A DNA stretch of 64,000 nucleotides from Calcarisporiella thermophila CBS 279.70 (lineage: Eukaryota > Calcarisporiellomycota). Positions 43,091 through 53,663 of the stretch are shown here, piece after piece. Each line of letters opens with the position of its first letter. Position 1 is the stretch's first letter. Where the stretch lies: contig NW_027192204.1 of assembly GCF_041956535.1 (NCBI RefSeq), positions 71,069 through 135,068 of the forward strand. Reading direction: 5' to 3'. Made by a program: the position numbers and the translations under genes. Under the pieces are notes generated by a model. That model had not been told where the DNA came from, made no database searches, and saw only the letters and a program-made list of their open reading frames with translations.

Positions 43091-43837
43091 TCACATCGCC
43101 TCGTTGGATAATCTTCGCCGTCGCCGACTCCAGTCTTCGCCCCCCACCGACCCAGCGTTCTCTTCGCTCCCCGTTTCTGCCAGCGGCCTCCGCATCCCCC
43201 TCAGCATCTTGTTCTCATCCACATCTTGCTGCATCTGCGCCCGCGCCGTCAGGATCGGCTCGTACTCCTTCAGCTGGCTCTTGAAGTTTTCGCATGGATT
43301 CATGCAGAACCGCCGCGCCTGCACCATCTCAAAGGCCTCCTCGTAGCCCAGCCCAAGGGTCTCCATTATATAAGCAATCACAAATGTGGGTGCGCTTGAG
43401 ATGCCGCTGGCGCAGTAGACCAGCACCTTGCCGCCGGAGTGCAGGGCGGCGTCTATAAACTGCTTCGCGGTGGTAAACACTGGGATCATGTTGCGGTGCC
43501 GTGAGAGTTCGAGCTCCAGGTACGAAAAGTGCTGAGGATGAAGAGGCCGCAAGAGCTGGTGCTCCTGCTCGTCGCGGACGCAAAGGATATGGGTGATGCC
43601 GGCCTGGGTCAAGAGTGGGAGATTGCGGGATGCCGTGTAAGGGCCGAGATAGAGTCCCGACTATACAAGAGAAGAGAGCGAGAGAAGCAAAGAAAAACAA
43701 TAGGAGGTCATCAGTGGGATATTCTAGAAGCATGTTAGCGATGAATGCGCGATCGAAATGACAATTACAAGTATCTCCTGCATCTCGCGACGCATTTCAT
43801 ACCGCCATTCTAATGGAGGGGGGGTGACCCCATTCAT
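43091..43837 (-). CDS. STYX-like dual-specificity pseudophosphatase
   Basis: Exons 43837-43769 and 43660-43091 give about 212 residues. EWRYEMRREMQEIL and SGLYLGPYTASRN at the N-terminus, and IAYIMETLGLGYEEAF and RRFCMNPCENF after the active site, are characteristic of STYX rather than of other dual-specificity phosphatases. The signature loop reads VYCASGISSAP: Cys106 is kept, but the preceding His is Tyr and the essential Arg (position 112) is Ser. Known STYX proteins instead lose the Cys and keep the Arg. The protein should bind but not dephosphorylate phosphoproteins. A charged, Arg-rich tail ends the chain. The start at 43837 matches the family; the frame stays open upstream to a Met at 44209, which would add 124 residues of unknown kind. 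Confidence 0.88.
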
Positions 43838-46036
43838 GGTGTGCAGAGCGTTCGATACTATGGAAAATGAAGGAACTAACAAGAGTGGATGCCGGGCCCT
43901 ATGAAGCGGTTCGTAGTTTGAATTCGCGAAGAGGAAAAATGAAAGCGTCGAACTAGCGTAAAAGCCACCCTTTCGAGGAGCAGCACCTAAATTGAAACCT
44001 GCCGTCTTGTCCCAGCTGTCATTATCGTATCCAGCGGCCCCCCACATCGTTGGCCGCTCGTATAGCACAAGCTGCTGCGCAGGCCTGCCGGTGGGATAAA
44101 ACATGGGCCTTACCCTCAAGCTTCGACGCACCGTCTTCTGCAGCTGTGCCCGGCTTTGGCGAAATAGGCTGTTGTGCTGAGGTAAAACGATATCAAAGCG
44201 CGGGTTCATTTTGTGGACTTTTCCAATGGTGCCTTATTCCTGGAAATTCGCCCTGATCCCGTGAATTCTTTAGTGTCCTGGAATAGCGGTAGGGCATACT
44301 CCAGGCTCATATTGATGGCCCAATACCCTATCTCAATATCGTCTCGCCAATTGCCGAGGGTCAATAAACATTTGTTCGCCTACAGCAAGCAGCTGTTATT
44401 ATAAAAAATAGCAAACGGATTGGATTAGGAGAATGGCTGAGGATGAATGTTAGCGGCTCAAATGGGTGAAAAATAAAATACAATGCGAGCTTGGTGGCTA
44501 GCTTGAGGTAGGGGTTTGGCAACACCAGTCGCCATTACTCCAAAAAATGGACACCCTTGTGAGGGGTAATTTGGCCCCCCTCAAAGTCGGCCTGCAAATA
44601 CGAATACTAGCCGAGCTGCAGTTTGCGCGTATTTCCACGATGGAGAGCCCAGAGTGGAGCCTTCTCCCATTCCTTGCGAAGTTCCTCCCCCTGGTTACTC
44701 CAATTCGGGTGTTTCAACCAAATTCTAGGCTAGATCGAAGGATTTTAATGCTCTAGCCTAACTCGCCACCCTTCTCCAAAGCTATAAATGGAAAGTAGGA
44801 ACGCATCCAAAGCCTCAGAAAGCAGCTGTTAATACAAGCTTACTAGGTTGTTAGGAGAGAGAAACATGGCCATCCGGGCGAGAAGAGAGAGATGAATCGA
44901 GCGCGAACCATCTCCGTCCATTTACGTAAGCGTTGCCACGGTTTATCAGGCCTTGGACCACCACTTAGCCCTATTAGGCATTCATATAAGGCTCCAGGAT
45001 GGTAACGAACTCGTATGCCACCAGGTTATGGTGCATGGCAAGCCATCCATTTATTCATGGTCTTGCGGCTGTTTATTGTTTTCACCACCAACACAATAAT
45101 GCTGTTTGACTTGTGATAACACGCGAATGCCTATCCCATTTAGAGTGACATTGAATTGCGGTTTCATTCCCCTTCTGAGAACACGTGTGTGATATTATGC
45201 GACCGCAAGCATACCCCTGTCGGTCATGCCCCCTGTATTCGATCCATAACTAGCACGTTGAGCTGAGCCGGTGTTTCCTGAGTCCAAGACGCTTGCAACC
45301 AATATGGATATCTTCGTTAACATTCAATGTTAACTAACATGGAATTATATGAATTTAGATTAGCCATCCCCGATTTAATAGCTCGGGGGAATGATATGGG
45401 AGTTGTATCTCTAGATTTGGATCGAGATTGCATCTAAGATGGAGGTGGGGGGGGGGAGTGGCAAGTTTCTTGAACGTGATTTCAGAAAGGCAATGAAACC
45501 TGAATCGATGGGAAAAGGAGGCTCTCCTCCACAACGCTTTCCCATGGCATCTCAACGCAATCCCAGTTTTTAACGATTTCACTGATATGCTTCGGTAGGC
45601 GTGTAGACTAGAGCAACGGGCGGTGCCCCTGGATAGGGATGCCCCAAACGGTCCACCCCCACCCCCATTTAGGATGAATAGACCTCGACGGTCCCTCCTC
45701 GTTACTCTTTTCATAACGTATACCAGAGCCGCGGCTTTTGCCACTCTTCTTCTATCCTATTAAACCAACTCCTGAATTTATTGTGTAACTAGTAGAGAAG
45801 AAACATGGGGGTAAAGCGGGAAAGCACGCTACGAGAGGAAAATACGTGGCAGGGGATGTGAGGTAGAGTATAGAGGGGAAAATATAAGATAGGATATCCA
45901 AAAAAAAAAGTATGAGGCGAGACATTACGGACTATGAACTACATGCAAAGAGGGGGAGACAAAGGTGAAGCTATAGAAAGAAAAATAGAAAGGAATAATA
46001 ATAAAGGAACAACAATTTGAAAAGCTCAGCATGCAT
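43838..46036. other. Intergenic, no recognised gene
   Basis: About 2.2 kb upstream of STYX and downstream of the small secreted-protein gene. Short ORFs (for example 45355-45744, minus; 44547-44756, plus) carry no recognisable feature. Contains a G-run at about 45450 and an A-run at 45900. Confidence 0.4.
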
Positions 46037-46504
46037 TTACACGGATGTCATAAGGAAAACCAACGCGATGACCGCGCCGATCCACCAAGTCGCGTGCACG
46101 CTCCATGCGGTGCTATTGTACAAGCTGCCGGTCACAGACGGTGCGATGGGGGCCGCGGTTCTGGTAACCATGACCACCGCCGGCACGGTTACTGCATCAT
46201 TGGTGGAGCTCAGCGCGGTGGAGAGAGGGGCTGCCGATGAGGAGCGGGATTCGGTGGGGGTTTGCGGCTTATTCGGATTGAAGATGGAATCCACATTGGA
46301 GACAATGTTGTCGACTATGCCGGGTTTTTTGGGAGGATTATTGGGGGGATTGGTGGGGGCGGGTTGGTTGTTGGGATGGGTTTGGGGAGGATCCTTTTGA
46401 GGGCCGCCAAAGATATCATCAAGCAGGCCACGGTCGTGGAGTTGGTGTGAAGCCAGCACTAAAGAGGGGAGGAGCAAGAGAAGGAACGACACGAACAATT
46501 TCAT
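46037..46504 (-). CDS. Small secreted Pro/Ser/Thr-rich protein, probable GPI-anchored wall protein
   Basis: Single exon, 155 residues. A clear signal peptide (KLFVSFLLLLLPSLVLAS) is followed by a Pro/Asn-rich segment (about 35-62), a Ser/Thr-rich segment, one N-glycosylation site (NST) and a hydrophobic C-terminal stretch (about 133-153), which could be a GPI signal or a membrane anchor. I do not recognise a family. The layout is typical of small fungal cell-wall or surface proteins; composition is compatible with O-mannosylation. It sits alone between a gene-poor stretch and Hob3. Confidence 0.65.
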   Translation of the reverse strand: MKLFVSFLLLLLPSLVLASHQLHDRGLLDDIFGGPQKDPPQTHPNNQPAPTNPPNNPPKKPGIVDNIVSNVDSIFNPNKPQTPTESRSSSAAPLSTALSSTNDAVTVPAVVMVTRTAAPIAPSVTGSLYNSTAWSVHATWWIGAVIALVFLMTSV

Positions 46505-46751
46505 CGCGATGCAAACAAATGATGCTCGTGATCAGGGGGACGCTTTAATGAGGGCAAACTGACAGATTAGAGAGGGAGGGGAAATCAAAACAAAAGGATG
46601 GAGGAAAATCGGCAATGGCTCAAGTTTTGCCAATTTGTCCCCTCACACTCGATCACTTGTTGCACAAACTAATTAAAACGAAATTTCGAACAAAGATGGA
46701 AAAACCGCATCGGCAGCTGCGCAGCCATCGAATGCGGCCGAAATGGATGGC

Positions 46752-48191
46752 TCAATTGATCCCACAAATAGTCAAGTCCCGCATCTGCTGCAGAATCCCC
46801 TCGACCCTGTGCTCCAGCGTCGGGTCCTCCGGCGGGAAATACTCGTGCAGCGTGTCCAGCTTCTCGTGCGTGTGGCGGAAGTACTTCAGCTGCGCCTTGA
46901 CCATGGCCTCGAACGACGGGTCCAGATAGGGCACGCGTATGTCCACCACCTTGGGCAGCTCGTTGGTGAGCATCATGTTGAGATGCTCGTAGATTTCGCG
47001 CGAGACGTTGGCCTCCTGCTCGGCCTAGAGGGGAGAGGGGGGGAGAGGGGGCAGAAGGGTTGGCATTGCTTATACTCCCCTCGCTCGCAAGGGCGAGAAG
47101 AAGCGTGTTTGAGAACACGGCCAAGGCCACTTACCCGAGGTAACCGCGAAGCATCCTCGCTCGTCTTGTCCACTAACTTGCGCACCCGGTTTCTCGACGC
47201 GTCATAGTCCAGCAGCTTTTTATTGCGCTTCTTGATGGCGTCATTGATCTCTGGAAAGTACGAGCAGAAACGCCCAATTGGATCGATGACCGTTTGCCGG
47301 TACGTCTGATCCTATCATGTCGAGAAGTTGCGACAATTCACATGGGGCACCCCTGGAAGGTTTGTAGGCGTATCTCAACTCACCATCTCCAGTCGGAGCA
47401 TATCCTCCAGGTTATCCATCGTCTGCTTATACCGGATGCCGCACACGCCCATCGGCGCAGACTCGTCGTAGAACTGCTGGATCGTCTCGGCGATACGCTT
47501 CTGTGTGCCAGCGACGGCTATTGAATGTCACTTGATTAGGAGGATGCACGGCGCTAAACAAAGTGAAAACTAAGCGAATACCTCTAAGCGAATCCAAGTA
47601 CCCCTTGGTCTCCTTGTATAGTTTCTCGGACTTCTGCTCCAATCTATCATGATGAGACACGATTATCAGCCCATCCGGACTACACCTGCCCTTCCCATGC
47701 CGCACGTTTCTACTTACACCCGAAATCGCCTTTCTTCCTCGTCGAACTCTTGGTCGACCTAGAATGGAAGAGCCCGGTTAGGCCATTATACCCAAGAAAG
47801 CATGCGCAGTGGCACAGCTCTTATAATAGATAAACATTGTACCGTCTTCTCCATCGCACCCGCCCGTTGCATAAGCTAGCGAGTAGTTAAGCAAATGAAA
47901 GAATGTTAGAAAAGAGGCAGTACTTGACATAATGCGCGTCAACTAATTCAAGGCCGCCTGTATTCTTCTCCGAGCCATGCGGGGAGAATGACGGCGAGCA
48001 AAAAATAACGCGATGGCCAGAGAAGAGAAAAGATGGAGATTATTTACCGAGGTCCCCGCACGGTTAAGGTTCTTCTTAAATCCAGACCTATGGGTCGGCC
48101 ATAGGAAGCCAAATGGAAATGAGGAAAACAGTTAAAATGGCATCAAGCATTTTTGCGGAATAGAAAAAAGACAAGAGACCTACCAGCTCAT
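46752..48191 (-). CDS. HOB3: BAR-domain protein Rvs161/Hob3
   Basis: Eight exons (48191-48184, 48087-48048, 47875-47843, 47758-47718, 47643-47582, 47517-47384, 47311-47135, 47024-46752) total 768 nt, 255 residues. The chain is a single BAR domain: MSWSGFKKNLNRAGTS start, EKTVDQEFDEEERRFR, LEQKSEKLYKETKGYLDSLR, SAPMGVCGIRYKQTMDN, RLEMDQTYRQTV, DYDASRNRVRKLVDK and the VDIRVPYLDPSFEAMVK end. There is no SH3 domain, which separates it from Rvs167. It heterodimerises with Rvs167/Hob1-type BAR proteins to bend membrane during endocytic scission and in septation. The first coding exon has only 8 nt (ATG AGC TG), confirmed by phase and by the conserved N-terminus. Confidence 0.95.
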
Positions 48192-48508
48192 GAGTGCGTT
48201 TATTGCCGGGTAAGAAAGAGCAGGGAAGACGAGGTAAAATAACACTCGCGGTTTAAAAATGGGCTAGGGACAGACAGTTGAGGGACTGCGCCACCGTTCC
48301 TTCTCGAGTTCTTGTGCACGCTTTCAATGCAGTCCATACCCCGCTCGAATAGCCTCCTATTTCATTTCAACCAAAAAACTGTGTATGGATGCACAAGGTT
48401 AGGTGTGCCCGACTTCATTCCCCATTTTGATAAATCTATTGATGTTTATTATAAAAAAAAAACTGTACAAGATTGCGCTTATGGGCAATTGTGCCGAAGC
48501 TTGAAGTT
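48192..48508. other. Intergenic, Hob3 promoter
   Basis: About 317 bp between the Hob3 start and the Gemin2 stop, both minus strand. No gene recognised. Confidence 0.5.
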
Positions 48509-49614
48509 CTACCCTAGATCTCCTTGCCCAAAATATTTCACAACCACCGTGATAAAGATGTTCAGCGAGGCAATACATGGATCCGTCGGCCCTTCCTAAA
48601 AATAGGTCAGTTCTCGATAAGCTCCTTCTGTCCTTGGCCATAGGTATGCGCCCAGTTATAGCCATACAAACCAGTTGACTGCGAATGGTCATACACCGTC
48701 GGCAGAGGTCGCGCAGAATAAACATTTGATCCGAGGTCATTGCCTTGTCGATTCGTAAGAGGAGGGCGTAGATCCATTGCGACTGTCATACAAACCATTG
48801 GGTGAATCGAAGTCAACTACAAGGGAAAAAACAAATCAAAGGAAGAAGAGCCTACCTGCCGCACTGAGATACTAGGCCCTATCCATTTCGTGTGATATTT
48901 TAGCAATTGCAGTGCTGTGCGCTAATATTGAAAATAAAATTGGTTTTTTCCGGGTTCCCCTTCAGAGCTTCGAATTGAACTAACCTGATCGATAGAATTA
49001 ACGGCACTCAAATGGTCGACCTTCTCCTCATTCCCTTCGGCGGATATTTCCTCATCCTTTGATAACTCCTTGGCATCGCCATAGCAAAATGCCATCCATC
49101 CTTGCTCGTCCTGGGTTTTCGGGAGTTTATGCCTCATTTTCTCATGCTTATTAGTCTTCGAGAAATGCTAGATGAAGAGATGTTAGTAGAAGCCTTCAAA
49201 GCACGGAAATCGGTTAATACCTTGCGCTGTGCTTCAAATGACTTTAAAAAGGTCTCTTGCCACTCCAAATCGGGCACCCATTTTGTAGGCACACCAGGGT
49301 TTGCAGAAGGACCAGCCGCGTAGCTCTTAGGCAATTTTCCCGGCGACGAGGATTCGGGAGGCTTTTTCTGAGCTACCACCACAGCAGGCCTTTTCCTGGC
49401 CTCCATTCTAATGGTAATTAAAGCAACAATAGATCAGTGGACTTTGGCTACGCGATTAAGTAGGGTCTGCAATCCACCTAACAAGACGAAGGTATTCCTC
49501 TCCCGTTGCGGGCGGATTTTCTGGGTTGAGATCAGCCCTTTCTGAGACGGGCAGAACGGAGCGACTGTCTAAATCGTCTTGTTCATCTTCTCCTCGGTAC
49601 AAAATCGACGACAT
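48509..49614 (-). CDS. GEMIN2: Gemin2 (SMN-interacting protein SIP1/Yip11)
   Basis: Six exons (49614-49478, 49407-49221, 49167-48985, 48921-48856, 48782-48672, 48595-48509) total 771 nt, 256 residues. Conserved points follow Gemin2 in order: LPVSERADLNPENPPATGEEYLRLVR then EARKRPAVVVAQ, WVPDLEWQETFLKSFEAQR, LPKTQDEQGWMAFCYG, a short acidic segment, LLKYHTKWIG, QWIYALLLRIDKAM, LRDLCRRCMTIRSQL and the end SLNIFITVVVKYFGQGDL. Gemin2 holds the Sm ring during spliceosomal snRNP assembly with SMN. Many yeasts lack it, so its presence fits the intron-rich genome here. The intron 48783-48855 uses the later AG (TGACAG); the earlier one would hit stops. A longer start at 49656 is possible. Confidence 0.88.
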
Positions 49615-49941
49615 CCCTAGTGAACAGTAACCAGTCCCAACCGGTAGGCAGGCCACTTCAAATGTCTAAAGACCCAAGGTTTTCGCAGTCAAAGGTGGCT
49701 TATTGGTGACCTCATGCATTTCAAAAGCAAAAACAATCAAGACCGCTATCAATTTTCCCTCTCGCACTTAAACTAGAAGATGCGTGTCATCGAGCAGATT
49801 GCATAACCAATTCATCAAATAGCCCGTCCCTCTCGCATTCTGTAACACTCTGAGGTCCTTTTCTCCATCACAAACTTCGTACTCTGAAGGGAACGCCCTA
49901 TGCCGGGTCGTGAAGGCGCATCCAACTACGATTCGGTGATT
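49615..49941. promoter_or_regulatory. Divergent promoter region, Gemin2 / PPR gene
   Basis: About 327 bp separate the Gemin2 start (minus) and the PPR start (plus). A bidirectional promoter is inferred; no specific motif stands out. Confidence 0.4.
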
Positions 49942-52113
49942 ATGGCGCTCTCCCCTCAACACGGCTCTGCTCCACTACTTTTAGTCCGCAACATCAGCCG
50001 GCTACGGCTTCTACAATATTCCATCCCACCCAGCAAAGCAAAATTAACGTCGCCGTCTCCCCGGCCCGTGTTCCGGTGCTGGCAATGTAAGCGACTTTAT
50101 ACCTCCATTCCACTCACATCGCCCCTGGCGCAAACATCAAAACACGATCTGGCCCCGGAGAGAAAGCCAAAGAATTACGGGCAATGGCTTTATCGAGGGA
50201 CTCGACCCACCCCCACCACCGATCCGCTCGTCCTTTCACTCCGCAGATTCCTAGGAGCTCAACGAAAACAAGACGCGTGGGACACCTACGAGATGCTCTC
50301 TGCGGCGGGAAAGGCCACCCATCTGAATCTCCATGATTTTCGGCGAGTCCTTGAATTGATCCGTTTCCGACGGCATCGTCGTGATACCCTCTCGAGGCTC
50401 GACCGCCTCCTAGCTGACTCTCGCGCCGCTAACATCCGATGGTCGCATGCCGACTACGAAACCATGTTGACCATCTATGCCCGGTTCGGAGAAGCCTTGC
50501 GAGCAAAGGCTCTAATAGCGCGGATACGGGAGGAGAGCGAGGGCCGAGTCCAACCCCAGATTGCAGCCTTCAATAGGGTCATGTCGGCTTTTGCACGGAG
50601 TGGCGACATCTCGGGTGTGAAGGATGTGCTCCGCGAAGTCGAAGCCAGCGGTCTTAGGCCCGACCTGGTCTCGTTCAACACACTCCTCGCCGCTCAAGCG
50701 AGGGAAAACGACTTCAAGGGAGCCAAGGAGACGCTCGCATGGATCGAGCGCCAGGGATTCCGCCCCGACGTCGTCACCTTCAACATCTTGATGGGCGCTC
50801 ACTTGCGAGCCAACGATCTGGAGAGGGCGCAGTGGTACCTGGACGAAATGCAAAAAGCCGGCATCAAGCCATCCACAAGAACCCTGCATCAGCTGATGGA
50901 TGCTCTTGGAATGGCCGGGCAGGTCGACGCGGTGGAGCGGCTGTCCCACTGGACGACCTGCGCGATTGGCGCCAACATCCTGCTACGAACCTATGCTCAG
51001 CATGGGTATGTCCAGCGCGCACAGCAACTTTTTGAGCACCTGCCAAGGCGCACACGGCCCGCTTACAACACCATGATAGGGATGTACCTAAGTGAGGGCA
51101 TGGTGCCCGAGGCGGTGCAGCTGTGCGAGAGAATGGTGGCCACGGGAATAGAGCCCGACGTAGTGACCTATGGACTCTTGATCAACCGGCAGGTGGATGC
51201 GGGGCGACTCGTGGAGGCGGACCGTTGCATATCGGCAATGAGAGCACGTGGGCTAGAACCGAGCGCTCCCATCTACAACATGCTGCTCAAGGGCGAGCTG
51301 AGGACGGCGCGCGCTGAACGCTCGGCCACCAATATACTCCAAAAAATGGAGCACGACGGCATTGTCCCCACCCCGGCAACCTTTCACACCCTACTCGCAA
51401 ACCTGGATGCGGAGAAGGCGCCATCCGATGGCGGCCTTCGGACCGCGTCTGGAGTGATAAAGATATTGGAGGGGATGGTGCGTGCGGGCTGGAAGCCGTC
51501 CACGTGGACCTTCAACGCCGTCCTGGATGGCATCGTGAAGGAGGAGTTGCAATGGCTGCGATGGCGGCGAAAACATCCCCAGCGGCCTCTCCAGTCGTCT
51601 CGAGAGGAGCCGAAGGGCAAAGAGCAGTTGGAGGAGAGGCGGCCGAGGAGGTTTGGGGAGGGTGGCAGCGTCGTCAAGATGGTGGATGCATTGCTGGATA
51701 AGATGCAGACCCTAGACACCCAGGATGATATGGTGGCCTACACGGTGCTTCTGCGCCGAGCCCTCTTATATTGTACCTCCGAGGAGGACGTGATACCGGG
51801 CGACCATCTCGTGTCGGAAATGCTGTCAACCGGGATCCGGCCCAATGTCCACACCCTCACCACCCTCCTGGCCCCTTGCGCAGAGTTGAAGCTCGCGAAG
51901 AGGGCCGATGCGATATGGCACGGAATGCTGGAGGCAGGCGTGCAGCCCAATGTCGTGGCCTATACCGCGATGGCCGTCGTGTGGCTCCGCTGCGGTGAAG
52001 TTGCCCACGCGAAAAACATCATGGACCGGATGGCGGCCCAGGGGATTCCGCCCGATTTTATCGCGTCCACCGTTCTGGATGAGATAAAGAAGCGGGGCGG
52101 GGAAGAGACGTAG
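49942..52113 (+). CDS. Pentatricopeptide-repeat (PPR) protein, probably mitochondrial
   Basis: Single exon, 723 residues from the Met at 49942 (737 from 49900). The first 60 residues are rich in Arg, Ser and Leu with few acids (LLLVRNISRLRLLQYS), suggesting a mitochondrial presequence. At least ten 35-residue PPR motifs follow, seen as repeats of F/Y-N-x-hydrophobic and G-[IL]-x-P-[DN], for example GLRPDLVSFNTLL, GFRPDVVTFNILM, GIEPDVVTYGLLI, GIRPNVHTLTTLL and GVQPNVVAYTAMA. PPR proteins bind organellar RNA for processing, stability or translation. A basic insertion of about 45 residues (WLRWRRKHPQ region, about 535-580) interrupts the repeat array. The target RNA and exact orthologue cannot be assigned. 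Confidence 0.9.
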   Translation: MALSPQHGSAPLLLVRNISRLRLLQYSIPPSKAKLTSPSPRPVFRCWQCKRLYTSIPLTSPLAQTSKHDLAPERKPKNYGQWLYRGTRPTPTTDPLVLSLRRFLGAQRKQDAWDTYEMLSAAGKATHLNLHDFRRVLELIRFRRHRRDTLSRLDRLLADSRAANIRWSHADYETMLTIYARFGEALRAKALIARIREESEGRVQPQIAAFNRVMSAFARSGDISGVKDVLREVEASGLRPDLVSFNTLLAAQARENDFKGAKETLAWIERQGFRPDVVTFNILMGAHLRANDLERAQWYLDEMQKAGIKPSTRTLHQLMDALGMAGQVDAVERLSHWTTCAIGANILLRTYAQHGYVQRAQQLFEHLPRRTRPAYNTMIGMYLSEGMVPEAVQLCERMVATGIEPDVVTYGLLINRQVDAGRLVEADRCISAMRARGLEPSAPIYNMLLKGELRTARAERSATNILQKMEHDGIVPTPATFHTLLANLDAEKAPSDGGLRTASGVIKILEGMVRAGWKPSTWTFNAVLDGIVKEELQWLRWRRKHPQRPLQSSREEPKGKEQLEERRPRRFGEGGSVVKMVDALLDKMQTLDTQDDMVAYTVLLRRALLYCTSEEDVIPGDHLVSEMLSTGIRPNVHTLTTLLAPCAELKLAKRADAIWHGMLEAGVQPNVVAYTAMAVVWLRCGEVAHAKNIMDRMAAQGIPPDFIASTVLDEIKKRGGEET

Positions 52114-52742
52114 AGGTGGTCTGCTTAATTTTTTTCGAGGGCTCACTTTCATGGACTTTCTATTTCCTTTCTTCTCGGGACTTCGATTATCTTTCATTTT
52201 CTCCTCCTTTTTCTTATTTACTTTTTAAATATGATGAGTGCTTGTCTTTAAAAGAAAATGTAATTATATTCCTTTTCGATATAGAGCTTTCTCTTTCTGC
52301 TATTTCTAATAATGATTATATATATATATATTTGATTATGATATTTATCTTAAATGCCCTGACCAATACTTCGAAGAGGTGGAAGACACAGATGAACTAG
52401 TAGCCATATCCACGGCGAACATCAGGAAAGAAATACATGTGAGGGAGAAATGGATGCTTGCCAACGAATACATGTAATAAGTGAGGGGAGGAAGAAGACA
52501 TGAAATAAAAAGGCAATAATAAAAAAAAAAGCTAGAAATACAAGATGAAAAGGGGGGGAATATCGGATGATAGGGTTGATGTCTTTACACTAATAAAAAA
52601 AATGAGCATTTTATAATATATATATATAAACACACTTAGGCTATAATACATGCAAATGTATCAAAATATATGGAAAAATGGCGGCAGGGGAGAGGGGTGG
52701 AGACGTTGGTTCTAGCTTTCAAGGCAATCCGATGGAAAAAAA
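52114..52742. other. Intergenic between convergent genes, with (TA)n
   Basis: AT-rich 3' flanks of the PPR gene and C2H2 gene. Includes TA-repeat tracts at 52318-52332 and 52616-52629. No gene recognised. Confidence 0.55.
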
Positions 52743-53663
52743 TCACCACGCAGGAGCAGACACGGGGTACTCCCATCCTATCTGCTTCGCGCCCTCGTAC
52801 AGCATTGAGGCGGGGTAAGCGGCAAACGGTTGCCCGCCGGTGCTCATGGTGCCCATGGCGGTGGCGGCCGCGGATGGATTCATTCTAAAGAATTGATTAC
52901 TCATGGCGGTGGGGGCAAAGGTGTGTGCGCCTGTGGCTAGATCAAAAGCGGAAGCACGCGGGGGGGTCAGGGGCGACCAGAGCATGAAGGGAGAGGGCGA
53001 GCGGGCCGGGTTGTTGGGGATGCAGATGGGAGCAGTGCCGTTATTAGAGGGAGCAGTGCTGTTGAAGGATGCAGTAGAAGATCGGCGACTGTCGCTGTAG
53101 TCGGGCGGTTGGGAATGGGGGGGCTGGGCATGGTGATTCAAGGATGTCTGGAGGTGCGGCGGGGGCGCATGGTGCTGATGGTGGCGCTGATGGTGCCTGG
53201 TCAGCGTGGTTCTCCTTGTGAACTGCTTTCCACAGCCGGGCACAAGGCACCCGTACGGCTTGTTTCCCGTGTGGGTTCGGCGATGTCGGGCGAGCGAGCT
53301 CGAGTCCGAGAACATGCGTCCGCACCCGCGCCATTCGCACCGGTGCGGCTGCTCGCCGGTGTGTGTGCGCACGTGCACGGTCAGGGCCGACCGCTGGATG
53401 AATCGCTTGCCGCAGCCGGGCCACTCGCAGACGTAGGGGCGCTCGCCGGTGTGGATGCGCTGATGACGCACGAGATCCGAGCGCCGGGAAAAGGCCTTTG
53501 GGCAGTCGGGGAAGGCGCAGAGGTAGGGGCGGGTGGCGAACTGCTGGCACTGCGAGGCCGCCATGGCGGCTAGCGTCGCGAGCGAGTGCGGCTCATGGGC
53601 GCCCGCGTGGGCGTGATGGTGTGGGTGGCTGGAGTTGTTTAGAATGCTTTGGATATCCATCAA
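52743..53663 (-). CDS. C2H2 zinc-finger transcription factor with four fingers (paralogue A)
   Basis: Single exon, 306 residues. It opens with MDIQSILN after a short His-rich stretch, then four C2H2 fingers at about residues 45-170: [45 protein letters not shown] and CLVPGCGKQFTRRTT, linked by TGERPY-type linkers. The tail is His/Pro/Ser-rich without recognisable domains. DNA binding in the nucleus is implied; targets are unknown. A paralogue with the same N-terminal motif and finger order lies 5 kb away on the same strand. A TATA-like run (CATATATATATA on the minus strand) sits at 53932-53943, about 270 bp upstream. Confidence 0.88.
   Translation of the reverse strand: MMDIQSILNNSSHPHHHAHAGAHEPHSLATLAAMAASQCQQFATRPYLCAFPDCPKAFSRRSDLVRHQRIHTGERPYVCEWPGCGKRFIQRSALTVHVRTHTGEQPHRCEWRGCGRMFSDSSSLARHRRTHTGNKPYGCLVPGCGKQFTRRTTLTRHHQRHHQHHAPPPHLQTSLNHHAQPPHSQPPDYSDSRRSSTASFNSTAPSNNGTAPICIPNNPARSPSPFMLWSPLTPPRASAFDLATGAHTFAPTAMSNQFFRMNPSAAATAMGTMSTGGQPFAAYPASMLYEGAKQIGWEYPVSAPAW

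Noticed and set aside
43838-44209. In-frame N-terminal extension of the STYX-like protein
   Set aside because: The family starts near the EWRYEMRRE block, and the extra 124 residues show no conserved feature; kept as an alternative start only.
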